From Chaunax sp. Z400 (Eukaryota > Chordata > Actinopteri > Lophiiformes > Chaunacidae): a stretch of DNA of 64,000 nucleotides. The notes beneath the pieces were generated by a model. That model searched no databases and was not told the origin of the DNA. It saw only the letters and a list, made by a program, of their open reading frames with translations. Below, in pieces: positions 38,107 through 49,300 of this stretch (the first letter of the stretch is position 1; each line of letters opens with the position of its first letter). Where the stretch lies: assembly GCA_037577475.1 (NCBI GenBank), contig CM075184.1, positions 14,380,594 through 14,444,593 on the forward strand, written 5' to 3'. A program made the position numbers and the translations under genes.

Positions 38107-41100
38107 TCATTCAGTCTTCTTATCTGTTATTGGCCTGAAGAAGAAGGCAGGCTGTGTGTGGCAGCGGTAGCACAGAGCTTGTGGAATCACAGCATACAGG
38201 ACATTTACCAGCAAGAAGACAGACTGACTGTTAGTAGGAACTCTGTACGAGAACGGTGTCCGTGTGTGAAGAGAGGAACCGATATGAGAGAACTGGGCCT
38301 GTGAGGTGAAGCAGATAGGGAAATATGGGAAAACGACAGTGATGACTAACAACTTCACAATCAGTATATTTGCACTAGCAGGAACATGTTTTCTTCTATC
38401 ACATATATTCAACATTAACCTGTGCTCCTGATGTGACAACTGCATGATGATGATGTCTCACATGATTTTTTGTTTTTTAGTGGTTATCATTGATTTATTT
38501 CTAAACACAATCTTACTGGAATTTCCAATGAAGATTTCTTTGTCATGAAGGAAAAACACAATCTTTCATACACCCTTTTTTTTTTTGGTCTAAGTCCAGT
38601 AAAGTAAAAAATGCATACTTGTTTCCCAGAATCATCGTTTCCCCAATTAAAAATGGATTCTGTCAAATTATGTCATTTAATTCTGGATCAATGAGATTTT
38701 TTGTCTGTGTGTGTGTATGTTTGCCATCTTTGTCTTTTCTACTGATAGATTTCTGTCTTCATTATTATATATATAATAAAACATATCTAAAACAGTTTCT
38801 AGTGCCATTTTCATCGGTTTATCATTTAAGACATTCTGATCAATATTTCTTTTCCACCCCTACAGTCAGGAAAACAATTGGTAAAAAATCATTCATGTTT
38901 ATGGCTCCCTCTGACTGGAATAATTTACCAGCAAACATTAGATCCTTTACATCATTTCACCTGTTCAAATGCAATGTGTCTTCTTTTTTTGAAAATAACT
39001 GTTTATGTTTCAGATGAACCTAACCTAACCTAATTTTTGCATACTTCATATAAAACACTACATTTATTTATGTTCATGCCATAGTTTTGTTTTGCTGGGC
39101 AATCTTTGTTTTTTGTCCTTTGTTCATGGCCTCTCTATGGCCATCTAGTGGTTGTGATCATTATTGTTGTAGTCATTTTAGTGATGTTTCTGTGTTTACT
39201 GTGGTAATCGTTGTAAGTTGAATTGTCAATTGTTTTTGTTTATGTGTTTTCATGTTTATTTGTTTTGTTATGTTAGGACCCCCTTGAAAACGAGATGATT
39301 CATCTCAAGGGGTTTATCCTTCTTAATAATAAAACTTATCCAATCAAAAATTGGTGCAAACTTGTGAATCTAGAAGGCAATCCTCTGAGACCAAATCCTG
39401 GTTGCTTCCTAGAAAGTATACCATCACATCTCCTTTGTAGTAATGTTTGAAATTTCTTGACAAGACATCGCATTGTCTTTATTTTACAGTTTGGTTTAAC
39501 ATAATAAAACAACAACATAACCTCAGGGAACAACTGTTTTAGGGTGGATTATTCTATTAACAAATGGTGACCCATAAAACCTCTGCAAATTTGGGTATTG
39601 CTAGTCATCCACAAATATTTTTCAATCTAATAGACACCAGCTCGTTTACATTTGATAAAAAGTCCCCCCTAAAAAGACACATGACATTGTAACCACAGCT
39701 GTGAGAGCATCAACTCTCCTATTTATAGTCTGGCTGAACAGCTGGCATTGAAGCAAATGCTACCAATACCACCATTCCTCTAGGTCTGAAGTCAGCTTCT
39801 GCCCTTATCACACCAGTGAGTGACGCGCCAGCCTGCAGCTCAACAACAATAGCTACTTTGTTATGTTGAGATGTGATTGGCGGACTAGCTGCTCCCACCA
39901 CTCTTCAGAGTTTCCATCTTTGGATGTAAACAGATAATGTATGGCACTGGTTCAGACTACATCTGCTCATGCAGAGCCATTGGTTTTGACTGCACTGCAG
40001 AATAACTTAAACAGAGACCAATTTGAAACCACTATAGAGCAGACAACTAGACAGGGAACAACCTAGGCTTGACTAGAAGCCCATTCTCGGTCTATCTATA
40101 TCTGTAATGATGATGTCATGTGGGAACAGAGAAGTTTTTATATGGACAACCTTGTGTCACTGAAAACTGATGAAAACTACAAGGTCAAGATGATTGACCC
40201 TGGGAATGATGTTATCTATAAAAAGTGTCAGCTCAGTGTTATCTTCTCTGTATCTCGGTAATATTGTATTGTCTAAAAATAAAATAAAAACAGTTTTCTA
40301 GTTTAATGTGAAAACAAAGAGGTGGAGGGGGAAAAATAAATACATATATATATAAAAATTAATGTATTTTTATATATTTATTCTACATATATATTTTATG
40401 ATTCCTCCTTTTACTACAAAAAGTATAATACAACTGTATAATACAACTTCTAAGCAAAGTTACAAAGGGTATAAGAGATAAATTAACATACAAAACATGG
40501 ATTAAATGCAAAGGTATATGCAAACAAAACCTAACGTGACTTCACAAAGCACACGGAGCACACAAAATAAAGGAAGAAACAAAAACTTTTATAGAAAACA
40601 ATGTTTTAATTGTGTGTGTCTAATCTTAATTAGCACTGTTGCAAAGTCTGTGGGCTTTAAAAACCCTTCACACCTGTGTGGGTGGACACCCACACAGGTA
40701 TTGTCATTTATTGTGCCTGATTATAACATGAGGTCGATCGTAGAGATGAGAAAGATATATTCTATGTCTACAGACTCAGTAGAGTGAGGAGTAAAATACC
40801 AAAAATTGACATTATAGCATCATGAAAATGAATATAGAATTGGGGTTTGATTAAACTGAAAACCAGGCTAATGAGAGCCATTGACGTTTCCTTGATTTTA
40901 ATGCACTTCTTTATTACAAAGTGCCAACTTGGAACGATAGAAGCTTAATCCAGAAAAGTCAGATTTGTAATGGCTGCTCGTATAAATGCTATTTACAAGC
41001 TGGAAACTCTTACGATGGCTCTGTAATGACATGAACGCAGCATTAGAACTGGACTGCCTACTTGATGGACACTTGTTTGACGCTCAGCTTAGTTTTGTTG

Positions 41101-42155
41101 GATTCCCGTTCAACGTGAACAGAAGTCTGATAAACCAGATTAAATGAAAAAAAACCCACTTGTGTCGGTAGTGCAGCATCAAGGCTTAATTATCTTTGAG
41201 GAATAGTCAACAGGACGTACCTGTGCCACAGCTCCTGAGTGTATAAGAGTAAGGTCCGGCATCCACTCACATCCTGGGACCATCAGACCATAGAGAGTAA
41301 TGATATAGTATGGTCCAGAGTACAGCATACTCACCAGCATCTGACAGACATAGAAACTGCTTCAGAAATGTGCCAAATGACAATGTTAGCATGAAAGTTT
41401 ACTGTTTGCAAAGTCACTGAGTTACCTGTACTTTAGGATAGGCTGAAGGGTCTCTCAGATAAGGCTCATACTGTTGTGCATAGTCTTGAACCCACTGGCT
41501 GGAACAGTCCAGAACAATCTAAAACACAACAAACACTTTGAAATACAGAAGTGTTCTACCTATAGACAATATTCTCTGTGCTACATTGAACAGTCGATTG
41601 TCGTTCGATTTCTTACCAGGCCTCTGAAGACACAGAAAGCAAAGGCAGGGATGAGGTAGATGATGAACAGTAAGTCCAGAGGTCTGTGCAGTAAACTTTT
41701 TCTTTCAGCTTCATGGTTGCCCTGAGAGAAACATGATGTCATGTTCAACATAATATCCAAACCTGTCATATATATAAAGTCCTATACTTATATATGTAGA
41801 TCTGTAGCACAATGACACAGTGTTGGTCGGATATCTTTGGCTGGTGCTGTATGCCGAAAACATGAAACCTGGAGGTGAACGTGGAATTTTTGGCTGTTAA
41901 GAATTCACACTATCTACCTACAGCCATATAAAACAATGTCTGGAGCTTCTATTGATCACAGCCAAGAGACTAAATCAAACCATCAAACCCAAAAGGAGAT
42001 GGGGGAAAGGGTCTTAATCACATAGAGACAGAAAAGCTTAAGAGAATCTGAAAAAACATATTTAGCTGAACAACTCCAAGGAATGAACTTGGCTTTTCTG
42101 ACATACTGTGTGAGGTACTGTGTGGCAGGTCCCATTTTTAGTGTGTGTTTGTGTG

Positions 42156-42225
<70 letters not shown>

Positions 42226-42667
42226 TGTGCACATATCCACCTGATCCCGAACATCCCATGTGCAGGGCTGGCTGAAGATTCGGAAGCAGGCCCAAACAGA
42301 CAATGAGATATATGGTATGTGGAGAAGGAAGAGCGGACCAGTGTGGGTCCCATATTTCCCTTAAAAATGACAAAATAAAATTATATCTCACAGTGGGAAA
42401 GCGCAAAACACTAAAAGCATCAGTATTTACACTTTGAGCATCTTTTTAATTACTGCTTGCAAAAAAAAGCAAAGTTTTGACCATTCTCAGGAGATGTATG
42501 TACACAGCAATGGCATCTAAAATCATTCATTATTTTTAGTGTACATACCTACAGCATTTCCAAGAATGTAGACAATGGCACGCATAAGAAAAGATCCCAC
42601 CCAGTAGAGTCCAATGGCTCTGTAGCTGTCCCTGTGTAAACCATGTAACACAGCCATTGTCAAAACC

Positions 42668-42707
<40 letters not shown>

Positions 42708-43495
42708 GGACAATGTGGATAATGGAGCTCTTACCCCCAAGTAATTGCTGCAATCATGAGAAGATACATGAGATAGTGCACACAGCCATCCCAATAGGCG
42801 ATCATGTGCCCATGTGCTGTATTTATATGTGGATCTGCCTGAAACACAGGACACATTCATGAGTAGACGTGTGCAGACACGTATAGACAACTCCAAACAG
42901 GACTCACAACACAGACACTTGCCACTTTGAGGTAAAACGTCACAAATCCGTCAATGATGCTGTCCTGCTCCAGGCCGATGATCAGATTCACCACACTGAG
43001 GAATGCATGCACTGCATACACTGCACAGATAGATGTATGCATTTCATTCATTGCAACATGGGATACTAACTAGCAAACACTCTTGGTTTGGGGTATGCCA
43101 ACATGATTCACTGAATATCACTTTTTAATATTTAACCCAATAAGATATTTGATAGAAAGATCCATTTGTGAATTTGTACCATAGAAAAGTGGATCTACTG
43201 GAGTCTTCTTCTTGAGCATAAAATGGACTGATATTGCCACGATGATGGCTGTTGTACACCCAGCGAAGAAGAACGCCTCTGCACTAAATGTAGTGCAAAA
43301 GATACATGTTTTAATAATAGGACAAATATTTTCAAATTACAACTGAGAAATTAGAGGCAGCATTCAAAGAAATCCTAAAAGGTTTGGACCTGTACACACT
43401 TACCTATTGCTGCAAATGAGGGAATTAAACAAGTAGCAGATGGGGATGGACATCAAGGAGAGCACAAACACCCCTGTCCCTGCAGACGCGCTCAT
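38107..43495 (-). CDS. tm6sf1: Transmembrane 6 superfamily member 1
   Basis: Multi-span membrane protein with EXPERA-type domains, related to TM6SF2 and to the sterol isomerase EBP; the mammalian protein is reported in lysosomes and its activity is not settled. Coding exons, 5' to 3': 43495-43404, 43283-43180, 43020-42923, 42838-42735, 42631-42549, 42359-42241, 41721-41617, 41518-41426, 41340-41221, 38298-38107. They give 369 residues (human 370). Diagnostic stretches are MSASAGTGVFVLSL at the start, SVVNLIIGLEQDSIIDGF, GHMIAYWDG, IGLYWVGSF and AQFSHIGSSLHTRT near the end. The third exon appears to use a GC donor. The last intron is 2.9 kb and carries a LINE tail. Neighbour btbd1 matches human 15q25, which supports TM6SF1 over TM6SF2. 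Confidence 0.94.
38800..39345 (+). mobile_element. L2-like LINE, 3' end
   Basis: In the last tm6sf1 intron, antisense to the gene. A short stretch of C-terminal reverse-transcriptase-protein sequence is readable (FMAPSDWNNLPANIRS, then F-H-L-F-K), followed by a 3' UTR with CCCCTTGAAAACGAGATGAT...ATCTCAAGGGG and an AATAAAAC tail. Only the last half kilobase is present. Confidence 0.75.
42140..42225. repeat. (GT)n microsatellite
   Basis: About 85 bases of GT with two interruptions by TT. In tm6sf1 sense it is (CA)n and starts about 15 bases after the donor of the exon ending at 42241. Confidence 0.97.
42669..42709. repeat. (TAGA)n microsatellite
   Basis: Ten uninterrupted TAGA units in tm6sf1 intron 4. 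Confidence 0.95.
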
Positions 43496-43704
43496 TTCGG
43501 ACTGGGTTTGAACGATCTTGCGCAAGAACTGAGAAGTTGAAATGGTTCAGCCGCAGAATCCTCTGATCTTTAATCTACCAGTCACATTTTAAGGCATGAG
43601 GAAAAGGTTTCGGTGAGTGTAAAAGTGAAGGCAAGGCACACACCCGCACCTCTGCTTCAGCATGCATGCTCTGTCCGTCTGCCTCGCTCTGCTGGTCCGT
43701 CTAG

Positions 43705-43719
43705 CTCTCTCTCTCTCTC

Positions 43720-43753
<34 letters not shown>
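43705..43753. repeat. (TC)n tract upstream of tm6sf1
   Basis: About 24 TC units with one CG interruption, 210 bases upstream of the tm6sf1 ATG, so (GA)n in gene sense. It probably lies in the promoter or 5' leader. Confidence 0.92.
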
Positions 43754-44789
43754 CCTAACTCTGATACCTAGCGGTCGATTTGATCCGCGAAGTTAGAGTC
43801 TGTTAGTATCTTTCTAACTTTACCGAAGTTTCCAGAAGTACCAGCGACCAGATACCACCGTCCAGCTACTCCGCCTGTCTACCAGTTCATACCTGCTCTG
43901 CTCCCTGACTGCCCCGCTCCGCCTTCGGCCCTCAGTTTGGGCCACTCTGCACCCCGGACTCAGCCTGCTTCACTCGGCTCATAATCTCCCTGTGATTCAG
44001 TAAAAATTTACTCCATTCAGCCAAGTCATCGTCACCTCTGCAACAATAAACTGTCTGTTTAAACATTCTTCACATGTTTCATTGTGTTTGCGTTTGGGTC
44101 CAGATTTGAACGGTTATAACATGTCCCATCTTGTTTGTCATTTTACTTGCTGTCCAAACAAAACATTCTCTTTTTTTGTTTTGCCGCTTTAATGGCAGGG
44201 TTTAAGGGCCGTCACAGTTGGGTGGTCTTCTTCCTTGTGACCCTGAAGACTTTCCCAGTAATCCATCAATAGTTGTTTGTATTAGACTTCTCCCATCTCC
44301 ACTGGAGAAGTCTTTATAGCCCCAAAGCTAGCTTTTGTTTTACTTCCAGTTTCTTTGATAGTGTTTTTTCCACTGACCTTTACACTTCCATAATAAATCA
44401 CGGATCTTATAATGCAACATACTCTTCGGAGTCTGTCTATTGCCCCCCATTCAGACTCTGAAAAACATCATATTCAGCACCATCTCATATTTTTGTTATT
44501 TATATGATCACTCCACATTAACTCTGTGTCAATAAAAACCTCCAACATCTAAACATGTTCATCTGCTCCAACCATTCCCCATATATCTTTACTTCAGTCT
44601 CTCTTGTCTTCTTCCCAGTAAACACTGCTTTTTTGTTTTCTCCACAGAAAATAAATAAATATGATATAAAATAAATATAAATATGCCTTTCCACCACCCT
44701 CACTGCTTCCTGTACCTTTCATTGAATTATTGTCAAATTCGTCCCCCTTTTCCATAAGGCTCTATCATCTGCAAATAATGATTTCCCAA
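43754..44789. other. Intergenic, between divergent tm6sf1 and btbd1
   Basis: The first 250 bases are C-rich and may be tm6sf1 promoter. The rest shows no gene that I recognise; its last part may belong to the LINE that follows. Confidence 0.45.
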
Positions 44790-46192
44790 CATCATACTTT
44801 ACAGCAGAGAACACGTCGTTTATCAGCTCTAATCAGATCAAGACTGAATTATGGAAGTATAGTAGGCTATATCGTTCAGCAGCAAAACCTTTGCTTAGTG
44901 AACCAGATGTGATATCCAGGCCTGAGCCCTAAGACTGTGTGTAGGAGCAGCAAGAACATCACCTATATGTGCTTTGCAAGTTGGGGCAGACGAGATGCCA
45001 TTAGGTTTACGGAGGAAACAGCTCAGTGTCAACTACTGGATAAATTTGAGAGGGTACGGAGATAACCATCAGCTAAAAAGGTGCTACTGGACTGCTTGGA
45101 AAGAGAGGCGACTGAAAAGTCAAGTTTTGGCTGGACAAGGGATGCAGCAGCAAGAGAGTTGGGAGTGTAAGGAATAGAGTTCTGTCCGACAGTGATGTGG
45201 CCTACAACTCCAGTGTGGGTATTAGAACCATTGGTGTTAGACTTACTGGAAGCCAAGACAAGAAAGAAAAATACAGATTTAGTAGCTGGGTTCAGTAGGT
45301 AATAATAATAATAATAATGTAATTACTACAGAGATTATGCACACGTATTTACAGATGGATCACAGGATCCAAAAACAGTCAGTACTGGTTCTGCAGTTGC
45401 AGTTCCGAACCTTGGAGTGGCAATAGACAAACGGACATCAAACTTCTTAAGTGTACATACAGTTGAATTAATTGCTATTTGATAGCTTTAGAATGGGTAG
45501 AGCAAACAAAACCAAACAAAGCACTGATCTGTAATGACTCTGCATCAGCATCAGCTCTATACAGTCTAAAGCTAGGTACATCTAGTAATCGACGAGACAT
45601 TTTATTTAAAATGATGGAAAAACACTCACAAATAACTTGACAAGGTACTGTGGTCACAATCATTTGGGTTCCTTTGCACTTGGGTATTATGGGCAATGAA
45701 AGAGTGGACAAACTAGCCAAGCAAGCCATTAAAAAGGAAAACATAGACATCACAATGAAACTCTCAAAATCAGAAGGCAAGGGCATTGCATGGAGGAAAA
45801 CCAAAGAGGAGGGACAGCAGCAGTGGGATCACGAGATAAGAAGGAGACATCTACATTCAATAAAAAATAGAGTGGCGATAAACATGGGAGGAGGTAGAAA
45901 GGAGGAGTTGGTAATGACCAGACTAAGAATAGGACACAGGAACCTTAACACGACTCTATAATAGGCAAGTGTCAAAATGAACTCTGTGAGCATTAAACTG
46001 TGGAACACGTTCTAATTAACTGCAGGAAATATATGGCAGAAAGAAAGGACATATCAGGGCTAACAGGAGCAGCTTTACAGAGCATAATGGAATGTAAACT
46101 CCAGAGGATGGCAGTAGTGCAACGCTAAGGATGCAAACTGCCGGTAAACCCCGAAGAAGAAGAAGAAGAAGACGAAGACGAAGAAGAAGAAG
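44790..46192 (+). mobile_element. Degraded LINE 3' half with RNase H domain and (GAA)n tail
   Basis: Several frameshifted pieces read in order. First is an RT C-terminal part (LIRSRLNYGSIV), then a linker (EMPLGLRRKQLSVNYWINL), then RNase H sequence with ALICNDSAS and the conserved WVPLHLGIMGNERVDKLA block, then a zinc-knuckle-like end (C-E-H, T-V-E-H-V). The element closes with GCCGGTAAACCCCGAAGAAG and an A/G-rich GAA tail to 46192. RNase H after RT places it in the I/Nimb/R1-type LINEs. Multiple stops make it dead. Confidence 0.8.
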
Positions 46193-46371
46193 TTGTTGTT
46201 TTGAAAGGAAGTATGCGCCTGCGTCAGGTAACTAGCCAAGCATTAAAGAGCAATGGCGTCCCATGCTATTGATACAACGTAAATAAACAACACATACGGC
46301 ACGGTCGGTGTGTATTCATTTGTCATTGACGGTTTTTTGCAGAGGTAGCATAAAAATACTAGTGTGTGGTT
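46193..46371 (+). promoter_or_regulatory. btbd1: btbd1 promoter and 5' leader
   Basis: Includes GAAAGGAAGTATGCGCCTGC (an ETS-like GGAAGT beside CpG-bearing sequence). An in-frame TAG at 46360-46362 means the ATG at 46372 is the first usable start. The transcription start is inferred to lie in this 180-base gap after the LINE tail. Confidence 0.5.
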
Positions 46372-49300
46372 ATGTCAGCTGGGAGTGGTGGCAGCGCCGG
46401 TGGCGGCTTAGCGTCAAACCATGACGGCCAGGAGGCAGCGTCCAATTCGGCTCACTGTGGAGCCGCAGCAGCGATCTCCAACGTGCCAGCCTCTGGTCCT
46501 GCACCGTCCGCCTCCCCGTCTGTGCTCGGCCTTCACCGTGAACCCATGTACAACTGGCAGGCGACGAAGAGCTCCCTGAAGGAGCGCTTCGCTTTCCTCT
46601 TCAACAACGAGCTACTCAGCGACGTGAGATTCATCGTTGGAAAAGGCAGACAGGCCCAGAGGATACCGGCCCATAAATTCGTCCTGGCCGCTGGTAGTGC
46701 CGTTTTTGATGCTATGTTCAATGGAGGGATGGCCACAACCTCAACGGAGATAGAGCTGCCTGATGTAGAACCAGCAGCCTTCCTCGCCTTGCTCAGGTAG
46801 GACAGGTGATCATGGGCCATATCCAAACCCACGCAGTAACTGAGCTATTATTGTCGTGTATTAACTTCAGTTAAATTTAGCAGGAGGCCGTAAGTTAATG
46901 TAGTTGTTTCACTGCACACTGGGAACCGCTGAACGGGGAAATCACGATACTAACCGTGGACACATACTACAGTATCCAGTATAACCCACAAATCGTTGTT
47001 TACACTCCCAGATCCTTAAGCATTGGCTCTTAACTGTAGCTCAATTGAAGTAGTTCACCAAATAAAAAGGAGGCTACAACAATTTTGATATATGTCTTAA
47101 AGCTTAAATGACAGTCTTTGATAGCAGCTTTACAATTGTGAGGATTTGATACTTTAATTGTGTTATTGATAATGTGTAGTGTAATAAACTGAATGTGTCT
47201 TTAATTTTTTAACTGTAGGTAGAACAAAACAAGTAAATACGAAGAAGCAACCTTAGCCCTTGGACGTGTTGATGTGCACTTTTTTCTGACAAAGTTTTCT
47301 GACTAGTTTCTGACAATTCATACTTAAAATATTTAATGGTCATTTGGTTCAGCAATTACAAATAATGATTTCTTCACAAAAAAAGAAGATAAATGGCATA
47401 AATAGGACATTGACACACAGAGACACGTTTTTGCACTGATGACAAAGTTACCTTACCCAAACAATTGAAGTCTAAAACAGGAAAACGTCTGATGTAAATC
47501 AGGGACTGTCAGAGGAAAGAATGAGTGAACTATACTATAAATCTGACCCAATATTTGCTCCGAGATTTCAGACTGTGAAACTCGGTGCAACAGACAGATT
47601 TAAGTTATTGCCACAGAAGTTCTCATGATACCCATCCTTAGTGCTTTTTAAGTTACATTTTCTATTATGACACCACCAAATTTGTTCATTTTGAAAGAGT
47701 TGTCAGCCTAAAATGTGGTGGCTAAACTTTTCCTAATGATACTGCAGATAAAGAATATGAACACCTGACTGTACAGATTGTTCTGTTGCCTGTTTCTTCT
47801 ATAGGTTCCTGTATTCTGATGAGGTCCACATTGGACCAGAGACTGTGATGACGACTCTGTATACGGCTAAGAAGTATGCTGTCCCGGCTCTGGAGGGTCA
47901 TTGTGTGGAGTTCCTTACCAAGCATCTGAGAGCTGACAATGCATTCATGCTGCTCACTCAGGTTATTGTATACCACATACATGACACTTCATTTTTCTGA
48001 CATTAAACAGGCTGTAGTGTAACTTTCGGTTTGCCTTGTTAAATGTCACTTTATCCAAATTACTACTACTATATTAGATTCAAATACATTTGGTTTTGTC
48101 TCATCTTAATGAGTTTCTTGAATTTAATTTGTGGTTTTTAAAACATTGAAAAATAACATTTGACAGCCTCATGTCTTTCCAGAAATGATGAAACAGTGGT
48201 CCGGATAATTTACCCAACCTTACTGTGATCAGTGTTCACTGGATCTACTTCATACCAAAGAAATTGTCCCTGTGACAACTGATAACATTTATATCTGGTC
48301 ATTATCCAGAGCAATGCTCTTACGCGTTAAAAGGCACAAATGCCTTGTGTTGTAATTTTGGTAGAAATTTGTGGTTCTCTCAATATCAGAACAGAAAATC
48401 AGAGCTTGCTGCTTGGCCAGATGCCAAGAGAAAGTGAGAAAACATATTCTTAGTATTTTACTTGAACTCACTCTTTATGTCATGAGAGAAGAAAATAAGA
48501 GATTTTTAAGGTAGGGCAAGAGTTGGAAGTTTCAAAAACTACTGCTCTGATTTCCAAGGGTGTTTTCTGGGGCTGACAAATTTAATCTTCCCCTAAGCTG
48601 CAAAGTATTTGATAGCAGCACAGTGGAGTATGAAGCCATTTTTCTTTTTGTTTAAATTGTACACATCTTCCAGCTATATATAGTTTTTATGACATTATTC
48701 TATTCTATTTATGGTTTATGTTGTCATTTGTTTGGATTCAGCACTTTGTTCTGCTGCTGGCAGAACTAAGTGCTCCAGAGATCATGTCTAACATGTATAA
48801 ATAAGGATGCACATAAAAGTTTGGGTCTGGTTTTCAAAGGAGTACTTGAAGATGTTGCTTGGTGCTCACTTTTTGCAGTGCATGAAGCAGACATGTTTTA
48901 GGTCACTGTCCTCACTTGTAGCCACTTGAATTTGAATAGCAGGTAATAGCCTCCATATTTTTAACAGTGTCTTGCCTCTATGCAGATCATTTAATATTGT
49001 GAAACTTCCCTTGTTTGACAAAGGCAATGCTATTCCCACCACATATCTTCTTTAACTGTTCTCTTCTTTTTGCATCCATTTCTGTAAATAAACGCTTAGT
49101 AACTTTACAGTGGAACAAGTTAATGTCTCAGTACGGGACCATGCAATCAGCTGACTTGGCGGAGTTTTCAAGGATGTGGGCGGTGCACAGAATATGCACA
49201 ACAGAATTCCCAAACACCAACGCAATTTGCGAACGACCCCGATAGAAACTCCCAACACTGACTACAGCTTTGTAAGCAGACCGAAACTGCCTTAGTCTTC

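Noticed and set aside
38619..39017. 132-codon plus-strand frame
   Set aside because: Its second half is the end of an L2-like LINE protein; there is no gene structure and it is antisense in the last tm6sf1 intron.
41983..42406. Frames with long Thr-His runs
   Set aside because: Translation of the CA repeat; only the part 42241-42359 is real tm6sf1 coding sequence, in one frame.
45650..45961. 103-codon frame with an RNase H signature
   Set aside because: Part of the decayed LINE at 44790-46192, preceded and followed by stops; not a host ribonuclease gene.
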